From: Liolophura sinensis
Taxonomy: Eukaryota > Mollusca > Polyplacophora > Chitonida > Chitonidae
Length of the DNA stretch: 64,000 nucleotides
Assembly: GCF_032854445.1 (NCBI RefSeq)
Contig: NC_088300.1
Coordinates: 35,199,608-35,263,607, forward strand
Direction: 5' to 3'
Shown here: positions 46,177 through 58,086 of the stretch, piece by piece
Layout: every line of letters starts with the position of its first letter
Position numbering within the stretch: position 1 is the first letter of the stretch
Translations under genes and position numbers: made by a program
Notes under the pieces: generated by a model
The model's database searches: none
Seen by the model: only the letters and a program-made list of their open reading frames with translations
Told to the model about the DNA's origin: nothing

Positions 46177-48552
46177 AAAGAAGGGTACACTTCATGAAAT
46201 AATAAAATTACATGGACTAAAGTTTTGTGAAATTCTTTTATGTTATGTTTTGGTAGCATTGTAAAGAAAAATTTTGGAAGCTATCGAGTCAGACAGTTCA
46301 GATATATATCCTTCGTCGTCAATATCTATAATTGTTACCCAGCTGTGTTTATCTTTAAGAAAACATTAAACATTGCAGCAATGTGATTGTAATAGCTGTG
46401 GGTGTGCAGTGCTTACTGGTTTTTATTGGATAAAGCCCTTCCCTATATCTATATCTTCCTTATTCCTTCCCCTGACCTTCCCTCAGTAAGACCCCACAGT
46501 AAGACTGTTATAAACAACTCCTAATTAATACTGATCACGCAGGTGTCGCTCCCTTTTAATTACGTCCTCATTTAAATATCTGGCCAAAATTTATTCATCC
46601 CCATGCATGTGAAAAGTGAAACTGTATGTCACCTACATCAATAACAATGATGCCCCCACTAAATATATCCATGCCTCATTCATTGAGCTAGATAATTAAA
46701 ATATGAGTAGTGGTCTGAGAAATGTTTAGATGTAGGATACATTATAGAGCCCATCTACCTGCAGGCTCTTACCGATGAGAGAAGCAGATATTCTGTGTGC
46801 GGTAAACACTTAATTACCTTCGTTTTTATTATTTAAGAAAACTTTTTTTTTTTTGGTCTGTGTGTTGACATATCCGGGTGTGTACAGTGCACGTATGCAT
46901 AAGCTAGCCAGCCGTGTAGTGTGTGCCCGCAGTAATGTTAACCCAGTAATTACTCACCTCCCTTAGCTTCCTCTTGTCACGCGGCCTGGTTAACTCTCAA
47001 GTCATATGATATAAATTATTTTGTTATTTGCTCATACCATTTTTGCTCACCCCGTGCTGTTTAGTTAATGGTATATGTCATTGACAGGAAAGCTGATTAA
47101 TATTTTTGAAAAATAATTCTGTGCTAGTTTTGGGGTCTTCAGACTTTTTTGGTGTTTCTCTTTTCCACCTTCAATTTTTAGGCAGCATATAAGTAAATAG
47201 TATTTATGTATATACATGTATTTGATTAGTACACCGAAGACTCATATGAGTCTAAAGGAAACCACTTGTCCCTACAGGCACCTGATAAAACCTAACCAAG
47301 CTGCAGCCATTCCAACAGGACCTGGATTAGAGGATGCACCCTCTAATCTTAGTTAGGTCTTTGTGTCTTACAGTGAGCCCACACCTTATACCACAAAGCC
47401 AACAAGAACCCCTGTGAACAGTGTTGATTAGAGTGGGCTTTACTTTGTTATTTTTATTTATTTTTTTTTATTTTTTTGTGTGTGTGTTTTTAGTGCAATA
47501 CAAATGTGCTTGTGTATAATTTTTTATTTATTTATTTATTTTTTTCATGCAGAGTTTGAAACCTAAATTAACCTTACATGCCCAACTGGATACATTATGA
47601 ATGCTGTACATTAATGAGTCTGTAAGAGAAGCATATGCGTGAATAACTCACTATAATCCACCAGCGGAGTTGAGAACATTGTGAATGAAAGTTTGCCTAG
47701 TTGCTGGCTTTATGCTTAAAGTCCTATGGAAAAAGCTGGCTAATACCAGGACATTAAATCTGATAGTTTGAGGGTTGAGGGAGTGTAAATGTGGTCGAGG
47801 AATCCATCAATATGTCCCATATATAGGCTTATCAATGTAATTTTGTTCTCATGATCCATGTTTTGACTGCTGGGTATGTGTGTTTCATCTCAACTTATGA
47901 ATATGTCGTGGTGAAATGTCAAAAATAGTGTGTTTGCGACCCCATTGCCAGCGACATCAATCAATACATAGAAGTAATATAACAATGTTGTCACTTCTCA
48001 ATACTACTCAGTGTTTAGCAGAGGAAGACCTCATTTGTGACTGTCACTTTACCCTAATCTGCCTGATTTAATACTGATTCCTGACTTGCCTATGTATATT
48101 ATACAGCATTTCATCCCAAATCTGTATCTCTTACCCCGTCCTGTATCTGATAATCCATATTAATGAAACCCCTCCTTTCTAACCTTATTCTCATCGACAG
48201 ATTAATTGCTCTGATAATCTCTTATAACTCCAGTTTTTTACGCCAAGTCTTTTGTAGCCCCCAACCTAGCCATGTATAATAGTGACACTTATCAATTGAT
48301 GCTTGTGCTTTGAATACAGTCAAAGTTGAGTGAATTGGATAGCTCAGTAAAAATTAAACCATCTTCATACCTTCAAGCAGGGAACTTCTAGACTCCCCAG
48401 ATGTCATTGGTTGGTGACAATGAGCACTTGATGGTGTGAGTTGAACTCTTTCTCACACAATTTTATGTTTTCTGAAGATTAGTATGGCATTCCAGTGCAT
48501 GCACTGCACATGAGAAAGTTTATCCGCAACTTTCCGTAGTTTTGGACCACTT
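46177..48552. other. Non-coding stretch with regulatory-looking blocks
   Basis: 46480-46830 has clustered homeodomain-like TAATTA words, an AACAAT Sox-like word and caggtgtcgctccc. 48050-48260 has repeated ctgataat GATA-like words. These may be cis-regulatory, unproven. A T-rich (TTTA)n tract at 47450-47545 has no SINE body attached. No gene recognised. Confidence 0.4.
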
Positions 48553-48845
48553 TGAGGGGCTTATTGGTTAGAGCATCCACACCAGAATTGGGAGACCTGG
48601 GATCAAACCCAGGTCAGGTCATACCAAATACTGAGAAATAGATCAAGAAAAATAGGACTGGTTGGCCCTGTTGTGTCTGTGTGGAGTGTCATGCCTGGTG
48701 TCTTTGACTTCAGTGGTGGCAGCACTATAGCAGCATGGACTTGCCCTACTAATGACGGTGTATGTATGCACACCTAATGACTCCTCGTCGTCATGTGACT
48801 GAATAATTGCTAAGTGCGATGTTAAACCTCAAGCATTCATTCATT
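48553..48845 (+). mobile_element. SINE family 3-related, diverged, near full length
   Basis: tRNA-like head ttattggttagagcatcc with B-box-like gggatcaaaccc. The 3' domain is cctcgtcgtcatgtgactga, ataattgctaagtgcgatg and ttaaacctcaagcattcatt, ending (attc)n. The body differs from the copy at 11056, so it may be a sub-family. No TSD found. Confidence 0.75.
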
Positions 48846-48883
48846 CCAAAGTCTGGTACTTTACCTTAGCACATCTTTTGTAA

Positions 48884-48990
48884 GCTCCCCTGAGCTCTGC
48901 CCGGTTTCTTCCCACCATAATGCTGGCCGCCGTCATATAAGTGAAATATTCTTGAGTACGGTGTAAAGCACCAATCAAATAAATAAATAA
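48884..48990 (+). mobile_element. SINE family 1, 5'-truncated, 107 bp
   Basis: Begins gctcccctgagctctgcccg and continues cccaccataatgctggccgc, aagtgaaatattcttgagta and cggtgtaaagcaccaatcaa, followed by (ataa)n. The 11-bp repeat atcttttgtaa flanks it exactly at 48873-48883 and 48991-49001. Confidence 0.93.
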
Positions 48991-49018
48991 ATCTTTTGTA
49001 AACTGACCATCGCCTTAT

Positions 49019-49082
49019 GTGTGAAAAGTTCTGGAGTAGTATAGCATGAAACAACAATCAAACAGATAGATAAATAAATAAT
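49019..49082 (+). mobile_element. SINE 3'-end fragment (family 1 or 2)
   Basis: gtgtgaaaagttctggagta, then gcatgaaacaacaatcaaac and agataaataaataa, matches only the shared 3' domain and tail. It lies immediately downstream of another SINE insertion. Confidence 0.6.
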
Positions 49083-49235
49083 ATAATCCATATTGAGGCA
49101 CAATAGTTGGCATCTACAGTGTGTATCATGAAAGATATGAGGTAGCTGTAATATGATACACTAAATTAAGCCATTAGCAAGCACTTCATGGCTGCACTGG
49201 AAACAAGGTTGGACCTTGAACTAATTAAATTTGTG

Positions 49236-49335
49236 TATACAATGTTTGTTTATTTGATTGGCGTTTTACAGGGTACGCAGATTATTTCACTTATAGGACA
49301 GAAACCCCACAGCCATCCCCAGGGTACGGAGTGCC
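49236..49335 (-). mobile_element. SINE family 1 fragment, decayed
   Basis: From the plus side: gtttatttgattggcgtttt, then attatttcacttatagga, then accccacagccatccccagg. It has deletions relative to the full copy at 45903. Confidence 0.65.
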
Positions 49336-50744
49336 TGTTGCAAGAGAAGGGAGTGTCATTATACCTATATAAAAAACAACATTAATTCAATAATAATCTG
49401 TGTAATTTATCTGCTCTGATAACAAACACTTCATAATAATTGTCTGAGGGTCTTTTTTTTGAACAGTTTTTAGCAAGGTAAATGAGGTTTTTTCCTGGTG
49501 ACCCAGCTTTCGGCAAATCTGTCACGTAATGTATGCTCTGGGAATTTCCTATCACCGCCCACTTACTTTACGGACAATCGCCTGTGACACAAAAATATCC
49601 ATCACGGCTTAGTTCCGCTGAGTCAGAAGGCTTTTGCGCAGCACAAAAACTGTCGTCATCGTGTGGTTATTGTTTTATGTCAGGGAACAGGGGTGATATG
49701 GAAGAGTGAAGTGCAAAGACACTGTAGCCTGAGGGGGGGACGTGTCCAGTAGTACAGCCTAAACAGCCTAGGCATTGAACCCAAATTTTTGAAAACTTTA
49801 AACATTCTGCTACCTGTTCAGCCTGATGTGTAAGTCTTGGATTGTTTGTTTATTTGCAGATTCTTGTCTTGAAGTATGCAGATGTTAAAGTGATGATCAG
49901 ATGCTTAGCCCAACATTTTGTGAGGTGGATTTTGATGAAGATAACACAAAGAATCAAATGGGTAATCATATACGAAGATAAAACCGGTATCTTTAACGTA
50001 TGTATTTATAAGTGTAAAACGTTTTTGCCAATAAATTATTTTCCTAAAAGCTTTTTTGTTTTTGGGGTTCAGTGATACACTAATGCAATGCCCATAGAAT
50101 ACATTCCTTCCTTATGAAATATATATGAGAGTTGTTTCACTCCACTAAGCCATTTTGAGAACCAGAAGGATGTGGGGTTTCTGTACAAGTGTTTCTTCTA
50201 AGCCCTGTTGGAGATCTGACCGATGTAAGGCTGTAAGTATTGGCTATGCCTCGGTTCTCCATCCTGAAGTATTGGTTGTTAATCACCCTTAAAGTGCTCT
50301 TTCAGTCCAAAGAGAGGACAGACAGAAATTATAAACTGATGTAAAGGATAGCCTATGGAATATAGCTAGCACCACAGTTCAAAACAATTTACAATGGATA
50401 ATACTATTTAACCCCTATAATTGAAAAAAAAAAACAAACAAAAAAAATTCTGCTCAATTTCCGTAAATTTTTCCTGATGTAATGTGACAATGTTCCTGAT
50501 GTGAAGATTAAAACAGCAGATATGACGTTGAGTAAGGCAGTTATACTGTCATGCGCATTTGAAAGTATGACGTCATTTGTGGCCCTAAGACAGTGATGGG
50601 TGACTTCAAGTGTTCTTGCTTCATGTCACGGCAAAATTGGAAATGACAGAAAAATTTTTTTTTACAATTTAAGCTAGCAATTTAGACTATCTCTATCCTT
50701 ATCATTTAACCTTGCTTTTAAGACATAAAGGTCTTGACATGAAG
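49336..50744. other. Non-coding stretch
   Basis: No gene recognised. An isolated diverged unit of the 34-bp repeat (ttctccatcctgaagtattg) lies near 50254-50275, about 480 bp before the array. Confidence 0.45.
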
Positions 50745-51150
50745 TAGCTCTTTGAGTATTGGCTGTTACAGCCACAGCTTGTTCTCCATCCTTAAGTATA
50801 TTGGCTGTTACAGCCACAGCTTGTTCTCCATCCTTAAGTATATTGGCTGTACCACGATTTGTTCTCCATCCTTTGATATTGGCTGTAACTGTGTTCTCCA
50901 TCCTTTAGTATATTGGCTGTAACTGTGTTTTCCATCCTTTAGTATATTGGCTGTAACTGTGTTCTCCATCCTTTGGTATATTAGCTGTAACTGTGTTCTC
51001 CATCCCTTAGTATATTGGCTGTAACTGTGTTCTCCATCCTTTAGTATATTGGCTGTAACTGTGTTCTCCATCCTTTAGTATATTGGCTGTAACTTTGTTC
51101 TCCATCCTTTAGTATATTGGCTGTAACTGTGTTCTCCATTCTTTAGTCTC
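50745..51150. repeat. Minisatellite, 34-bp period, about 12 units
   Basis: The unit ttggctgtaactgtgttctc + catcctttagtata recurs 34 bp apart, e.g. ctgtaa at 50951 and 50985. The first units carry ttacagccacagcttgttctc instead. Minus-strand frames across it repeat MENTVTANILKDGE in rotating frames. Confidence 0.95.
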
Positions 51151-52650
51151 ATCTTTAATTATTGGTTATTTTCTGATTGTTATGCTTAAGTTTGTAACTT
51201 GTCTCCATTTGTGAATTTACAAGGATAAGGACACAGGATAGACTGAAGTTAGTCAGTTACATCTGAAACGGCAATGACGGCAGCTATTGAGATTAACCAC
51301 CCAAAAAGTACATTTAGAAGCAATTAATAGTCGTAAAATATTACATCTGGAGCTATAAAACACCTTTCTAAGATCATTACATCTGTTACAATCAGGCAAA
51401 ATGAGAAACTGAGTCATGGACGAAGTTTTAGGTTCAAATCTTTATCTACTGAAGTACCTCAGTGTATCCTGAAACTGGCCCTATAATTTATGTATCTCTC
51501 TCTGAAATCCAGTCTTTCAAAACAGGTTAATATCTGTACAGGAAGCAGATAATTCAGCCCAGAGTTGTGCCTAGCAATAAATTTATCATTGGTTTAGTGC
51601 ATGTTGGAACTTCGCAGATAAATGAACCGTGTATTATTAGTCAGCCAGGTTCTCCTACATGTGGCAGGCCAATGGGCAGGGCCAGTGAGGTAGACAGAGC
51701 ACGTTTGAACTCTCGTAAAACTGACCAGAGATATGTATAAACAGACCAGGCCTTGATCAGCTGGCACGTCGGTTGGCTCAGCACACCCGGTGACCTTTGG
51801 CCGGGTCACAAACAGGTTGCCAGCTGACAGGTTTAGGGTCATTCGGGTGCAGTGTTATGTCGTCATCCACATGCCGGTGATACAATCTTAGGAGGGTCTC
51901 CAGTGGCAGGACCGGCGAGCGGAAAAAGACAACCAGCTAAAACTGTGTCGTTTTGCGTGGGCGACTTAACATGAGTATCGGGTGGCTTCAAAAAGTGTCA
52001 GCTTTGCATATCGGTGTAACGTTACACGACATGACCTGTAAGCTAATTCGGTCCGTACCGCTTACACATTATCTGTAACTGTATGGATCAGTTACATTCT
52101 GCGTAGACTTACGACAGAAACAATAATATGGGGTAATGGCGTTCATAATTCTAGTCGGACTGTTATCTGATAATCCAAACTGTCACTGGGTGATGTCATA
52201 TCGCTGGCTGGAGCTTATAAGCAAAATATAATGATTCTACTAAAAAAAAATGATGCCAAGTGAGAGTCCGTCTCCAATTTTCAAAGCTAAATATTGCGAA
52301 ACAGAGTGAAAGTGTAGCGAATATGCATATGATTAATACCAGGCACTTCAATAAAGATCCGGTAAATCGCTGTTTGTTGCACCCTAAGGGCTATCATGAT
52401 GCGATCAACAACCATTTATCATTCTAAACCGACTGCATGAATTCCGGCGATCGTCGCCTGCGGCGGATTGATGTAACGATTATACCGAGGATCTTAAATC
52501 TAGATGTTCACTTTTAAACAGACTTGAGTTCCAACTGTCAACCGTTGTTCAGTGGACCGATCAGCCATCAAATTTCCGATAATTTCGCTCAGTTCAAATC
52601 CTCGTCTTACGGTTAAACACTTGTTATCAGTGGCTATTGCATTAATACTG
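51151..52650. other. Non-coding stretch; CpG becomes frequent from about 51.7 kb
   Basis: From about 51740 CpG is visibly denser than upstream (e.g. accggcgagcgg, gatcgtcgcctgcggcgg). A perfect 14-bp palindrome gtgtaacgttacac lies at 52014-52027. No open reading frame or splice context identifies an exon. It could be a promoter-side or unmethylated segment. Confidence 0.4.
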
Positions 52651-52766
52651 CCGATGGTCGTGGGTTTCCCCCCGTGCTCTGCTCGGTTGCCTCCAACCAT
52701 TATGCTCGTATAAGTGAAATATTCATGAGTAAAGCGTAAAACACCAATCAAATAATTAAATGAATC
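52651..52766 (+). mobile_element. SINE family 1, 5'-truncated
   Basis: gatggtcgtgggtttccccc, ctctgctcggttgcctcc, gtataagtgaaatattcatg and cgtaaaacaccaatcaaata, followed by attaaatga. A small deletion removes part of the gctggccgccgt segment. Confidence 0.85.
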
Positions 52767-52871
52767 ATGGCACTAATTGGAATATGTTTAACATGGGATT
52801 AAATGGAGTTTACGTGTAGCCTTACTTTTGTGATTACATTGTCAAATAAGATGCCGAAGACGCCAGGCTTA

Positions 52872-52970
52872 ACGGCACACCATGTTTCCGTATATACTGG
52901 CAGCACGGCACACCATGTCTCCGTATATATTGGCAGCACGGCACACCATGTCTCCGTATATACTGGCAGC
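52872..52970 (+). repeat. Tandem repeat, 3 x 33 bp
   Basis: acggcacaccatgt(t/c)tccg + tatata(c/t)tggcagc occurs three times with one or two differences. Since 33 is divisible by 3, both strands stay open. No protein is inferred. Confidence 0.97.
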
Positions 52971-53081
52971 AGATCTACTCATACTTGGCCTTTTTATGTG
53001 AGCTAAGCGAGAAACAATCCAAACTTTCAAGTTTAAAAGTCTTGAAAATGCCACTATATATACACAGGACTGAATCTCAAG

Positions 53082-53338
53082 GTTTATTTATATATTTATC
53101 CAATTGTTGTTTTACGCCATACTCAAGAATATTTCACTTATATACGACGTGGGCCAGTATGGTGGTGGAAGTAAACTGGGCAGAGTCTTGGTTAAACCCA
53201 CGACCATCTGCAGGCAGATCTTCCCACGTACGGCTGGAGAAGAAACCAACATGAGCTGGATTTGAACCGCATTGGTGAGAGGCTCCTGGGTCATTGCACC
53301 GTGCTGGCGTGCTGACGCACTCGGCCACGGAAGCCCCT
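53082..53338 (-). mobile_element. SINE family 1, near full length
   Basis: Minus-strand head GGGGCTTCCGTGGCCGAGTG, body with GGTCGTGGGTTTAACCAAG, 3' domain AGTGAAATATTCTTGAGTAT, then a TAAA-rich tail. Imperfect TSD: tgaatctcaag (53071-53081) versus tgaaattcaag (53339-53349). The B-box region has a deletion. Confidence 0.9.
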
Positions 53339-53349
53339 GAAATTCAAGT

Positions 53350-53574
53350 TTGTCCGGCTTACTGGAGGAGCGCTTTATACACTGCCTTTCCCGACTGCGG
53401 CTTTAAATCAGGTGATTTGTCAAGTACCAAGCGACCGTCGGTAGTTTACTCCGGACACCCCGTATTCCTCTGCCCATAACCTACATGCCGCCAGGTAAGC
53501 GAAAAATTCTTGAGCACGGTGTTAAATTCTAGTAAATCAATCAATCACTCACTCAGTCAATCATCAATCAATCA
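53350..53574 (+). mobile_element. SINE family 2, near full length
   Basis: gcggctttaaatcaggtgat, ttgtcaagtacc, tttactccggacaccccgta, gcccataacctacatgccgc, aagcgaaaaattcttgagca and cggtgttaaattc, ending in (caat)n. It is inserted directly against the neighbouring family 1 copy. Confidence 0.75.
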
Positions 53575-53992
53575 TGCGCGCGCATCGCAGTAGACTTTTT
53601 CATTCAGTGTTGCATCTCAATAGATTCGGTCATTTACTGTATCCGTACAGGGGAAAGTGGTTTAAATATGCAAGAGAAGGTGATACATACAGAGAAGAAC
53701 TTCAGCCGTACATTAACCCTAGACTAAAGCTACGCTAACGATGGTCATCGAGGCATGTAATTTATTGGAATACATTGAAAACAACAGAGATTAATCCTGG
53801 ATTAAAAACTATAAAAGTAATATATTCAGATCCATCACCTTAAGTACATGACGGCACCGTCAAGAGCGTAGCTATCTGAATGAATACCAAGGTTAGGTTG
53901 GTTATACGTTATTACAACTCGCTGTTGCCCGGCTTATTCAAGATGTGGTACATAGGTTACTTATAAAGCAAAGCTGAATTGGTAATGTCGAA
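53575..53992. other. Non-coding stretch
   Basis: Nothing recognised. Confidence 0.4.
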
Positions 53993-54372
53993 AACAGGTA
54001 AAAGTCAGTGGTTAACCCTGGGCACTCCGCTTTCCTCCACCTAAAAGCCAAGCGACTTGGTAAATATTAGTAAGTAAAGAGTTCATGGGAATATGGCGTT
54101 ATAAACAACACTCAGGGAGATAATCAAACCGGCAAAAATCAGTACTAACCATGGGCACTGCGGTTTTCTCCACTTAAAAACCCACCGCCCTTGTAAATAA
54201 GTTAAGAGTTAAGAATATGGCGTTTAACAACTCTCAGTGAGACAATCAAACCGGCAAAAATCAGTACTAACCATGGGCACTGCGGTTTTCTCCACTTAAA
54301 AACAGACCGCTTTTGTAAATAAGTGAAGAGTTAAGTGAGAATATCGCGTTTAACAACTCTCAGTGGGTCAGT
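53993..54372 (+). repeat. Three-unit satellite derived from SINE family 2 3' halves
   Basis: Each unit (start words at about 53997, 54131 and 54253; spacing 134 then 122) reads ggcaaaaatcagtactaacc, atgggcactgcggttttctc, cacttaaaaaccc and aatatggcgtttaacaactc. That is the family 2 order: body, tctccacc, then the gcgttaaacaac end. Units 2 and 3 are nearly identical. Unit 1 (ctgggcactccgctttcctc) is closest to the SINE. Confidence 0.85.
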
Positions 54373-55156
54373 CAAAACTGAGAAAAACATTTTAACGGAA
54401 TTAATGGATTGTGTGTTTTTATGCCGTAGACCATGACATTTATTGTCAGTCGGTAATCTCTGTATTATACATCCAGATGTAAGCATATATAATCTAGGAC
54501 TAAAGGCAGGTCCTAGAATTGTACTGATGATGGCATGGCGCTCTGGAAAAGAAAAAAATTTTACTTCATAGACATGTAGCTGCATGCCGGTGTTTTGCGA
54601 AGGGAAGTTGAAGTGGAACCACCGTCTAAACTCGGAAACCTTGTCAGAATCTACCTTGCAAGACGTTATGCATCGTTCCAAACGTTTCTATTGGGGTTCT
54701 CGGTGGACTCATAGTCAACCAATGAACGAGTGACTTGGTAGAAGACCGTATATGGGTAGGCAGGCAAGAAAACAAAGCCTAGGCAAATTGAAGCAATAAA
54801 ATGACGTCATGGTGTGGAGAGTTAACGGATGACATCAACGGACAGAGTGTACAGAGTTCAAGTGGCATACGAGAAGAGGGTGCGTGGCTGGCGATTAATA
54901 AGGATATATTATAGCTGTTAACCTTGTTTTGTACTTGGCAGCTGTCATCGCTCTCAGGATGGCGATAATGGAAGTACACGTATGCCTCTATGGACCATAT
55001 AACCTACGTATTCCGACTATATACCACTTCACATACCAGCGGTGGTAACGGGAAATGGGGGGGGGGGGGGGGGTGCTAAACTATAACTGCGTGGTGCATA
55101 AGTCATCCTGTCACTCAAGGTGGGAATAAGAGGTAACTGCCTGGTAACTGCAAGGA
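54373..55156. other. Non-coding stretch with G17 run
   Basis: G17 at 55057-55073. The minus-strand 116-codon frame at 54331-54681 overlaps the SINE-derived satellite and has no motif. No gene recognised. Confidence 0.45.
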
Positions 55157-55293
55157 AAGGTCGGCCAGCAACCTTTGTGTGTGGTCGTGGAATTTCTCCG
55201 GGTTCTGCCCTGGTTTGTTTCCACCATAATACTGGACGCTATTGTTTAAGAAAAATATCAAAATAAACAAATTGATCAAATAATTAAATAAAT
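55157..55293 (+). mobile_element. SINE family 1, truncated and diverged
   Basis: ggccagcaacctttgtgtgt, ggtcgtggaatttctccggg, ttccaccataatactggacg, then gatcaaataattaaataaat. The TTCTTGAGTACGG part is eroded. Confidence 0.75.
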
Positions 55294-57914
55294 TAAACTT
55301 CATGATTTAAAGCCGCAATCAGAAGAGCCAAAGCTGAATTTGATCACGTGATCTCAATGATTCAGTCTGACCCATCAAGGACCCCGCAATATAGGTGTGG
55401 TGGTAATATTGGGACATGGCACTGGTGTATTGGCTTTTGTGCTTGTGTTCTGTGCGGTTCATGTAACCGGGCACTGTGGTATAGTAGTCCCAAATGTAAC
55501 CAATCTCTCTGTAGTAATACTTAGAACCAATGTTTGCTGTTAAAATGGTTGAATTGGTATGGTCTTCTTAACTGAATTATATTCCGCTTATATTATCGAA
55601 CCGTATTAACCGCGGGATTGTAACTTAGAGACAAAGGGCTGTAATCAGTTCTGTATACTGAACAAAAGGGTTGCTGGATTGTGTTGGCATTGCCTATATA
55701 TTGCATAACACATGTAAAAACTATACATACCGATCTTGACAAATAGCCTACATGTTTGGCTGAAAAGTGATCGTGAGGGTTATCTTCAGTGGGGATTTTT
55801 GTTTTGATTTTTGTCCAAAATTTTATTGTTTTCAACATTAGCATTTTGTCTTCTTGCATTAGAGGTAAAACTAAACATTACCAGACTTTTAGTAGTGTAC
55901 TGCTGCAACATTAGGTCATGAAGAGTTTCTTCTGAACACAAGACCACGCATAATGTCCTGAAAACTTTCGGAATTTCTGCACACTCCTACTACATCGACC
56001 TTGGCTTTTAGTCCAGAAGCCTGAATGACATGTATTTGAGGAAGCCTTCTGTAAGGGAGTCAATGTAAGATACACAGACTGTCGTGTATGGCTAAAAACA
56101 CTATGAGTATATACATGTATATACGCAATGTAAAACATCGGTATTAACTCATTTATACAGCTGAAAGCGTCTGTGTTAATTTAAATTGCCCCAAACCGTA
56201 GTATTACCACAAACTAACATTAGGTAATTATCATAATGAGAGAATGACATAATCCTAAGCCAGTGACGTCTAATATATTGCAATTGACATCACTGCATTT
56301 GTTTGTTTGTTTTTTTTTGTACCTAATTCTGTTCAAGCCATGGTTTAAGGGCTACTGTTAAATCTCTCAGATATACAGTTAGAATAAAACCCTCACTGAG
56401 GTAAGCTGGCAAAAGGCCTCATTTCACCAGTTACGTATGATCATTCATAGCGGTAATATCACAATTTTTTTTCGTCTCTATGTTGTATACGTCTTTTATT
56501 ATATATATCCACCTGTGGTAGAACTTTTGTGTGTATGGAGCCTCAAAATCATCCGTAGACAAGCATTTAAGATGAACTAAGGCTTTTGTTCAAATCCAAC
56601 TTGTGAGATAACTGTAACATAGAGATGTGACTACCGTCACATATATACTGAGTACGGTTTCGGGTACCAAGAAATACAAATTTATGTACGGTATTGCCGT
56701 AGCGGTTTAATGGCTGGTTTACATTGTTGCCAAAGTTTCTTTCACTTTAGATGTAATGGGCACCAGTCGTTGGCCCACCGTCTCAATTCTTTGTATAGCC
56801 ATCGTCTATAGCAATAAAATATATCCATTGAGTCTAACAAGCATAGCCTAAACGTTTGCCAATAATTACACGTAACACACACAAAGGTATATATAAATGT
56901 CTAGTAATCCATGCAGTGTGTGTATTGTGTGCCGTGCAGGCAGCAATAGACAGAGACGTTCTGCATTTGGACCTCTCCTAAGTACAGCCCGCTCGTTAGT
57001 CCGGTTCACAATGGTTATTTAGGGTTTATTATGGAGAAAGGTCGATGCAGAAATAAGTGGATATTAATAAAGGTTAAGTGGGGGTCGGGCGACAAAATAG
57101 CGCCGTCACATGACATTATATATGCAGGCAGGCAAGCGATTGACCGATCTATGGTGTCAGAACCCTACATTTCTAAATAAATTGTGTGCATATATGCACG
57201 TGTATATGTCATACAACAGGCACATCAATTTACTGCATGCTTGGGTTTAACTTTTCTGCGCTCCATTCACGGATTTTAACGGCCAATGTGGCCTTCACAT
57301 TATAGTATTGGTGGTAAAGATTTGTGAATTTGTGTCCTATCAAGAAAAGTATGCGTAAGAATCGTTTACAAAATGTCTGGATCCACCCGACTGCTGTGCA
57401 AAATTGTCCTTGGCTGGTTTCGAATGCGGGGTGTATGAGCTCTAGGTGTTTTTTTATGGCTTGTTGTAGTCTCGGTAAATTGAACGATAAACATATAGAT
57501 CGGTACATCGAGTTTCACAAATTCGCTCTCGCTGCTTGTGAACCCGTGGTGAACAGTTGCGCTCGTGTGGCCATGCACTCTTAAAATGTATAACACTATA
57601 ACGATCACGAGGAGTGACAAACACTTTTATGAAGTGCTAATATTTCAACCTTCGCCACAGTCTTCACATTCCAACTCCATTAAAAGTTGGTTAATCAGCA
57701 TCTTAAAGCAACACTTGGTGTTGAGAGTTTTAAAAAATGTAATACTTTTAATGCAAATGGAATATGAACACATTTGAAGAGTTTTGAAAGATTAAACACT
57801 TAATAAAAACTGGCCAGATACATGCAATCGTTGTAAGTGCAGTCACCGTGTTAAAGATAACACCTTATGTTTTAAAGAGTTGGTGCTATCTAACATTTGT
57901 TGAAGACCATTTCG
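55294..57914. other. Long non-coding stretch
   Basis: No gene recognised. CpG is more frequent than in the first 50 kb. The overlapping frames around 57230-57620 on both strands (70-92 codons) lack a recognisable motif. A weak exon cannot be excluded. Confidence 0.4.
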
Positions 57915-58086
57915 TGTGCATATCTGTATACGTCACATGTAGGAAAGTTCGTCAGTAACTTGTCAAAGGTAGATGGTTTTTACCCCGACACTCTGCGTTC
58001 ATATAATATAATATAATATATTAATAACCGCCATCGTATATGTGAAAAAAAAATTGAGTGTGGCGTTAAACAACAATCAAATAAGT
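57915..58086 (+). mobile_element. SINE family 2 with internal AT microsatellite
   Basis: gtgtgcatatctgtatacgt, aggaaagttcgtcagtaact, tgtcaaaggtagatgg, accccgacactctgcgtt, then an (aatat)n run at 57999-58021. It resumes accgccatcgtatatgtgaa, attgagtgtggcgttaaaca and acaatcaaataa. The microsatellite replaces the tcctccacc segment. Confidence 0.85.

Noticed and set aside
47450-47545. (TTTA)n tract as another SINE
   Set aside because: No SINE body, shared 3' domain or TSD is attached. A simple repeat explains it.
51791-51803. Nuclear-receptor half-sites (tgacctttggccg)
   Set aside because: Only one good half-site. Such words are expected by chance in this length of DNA.
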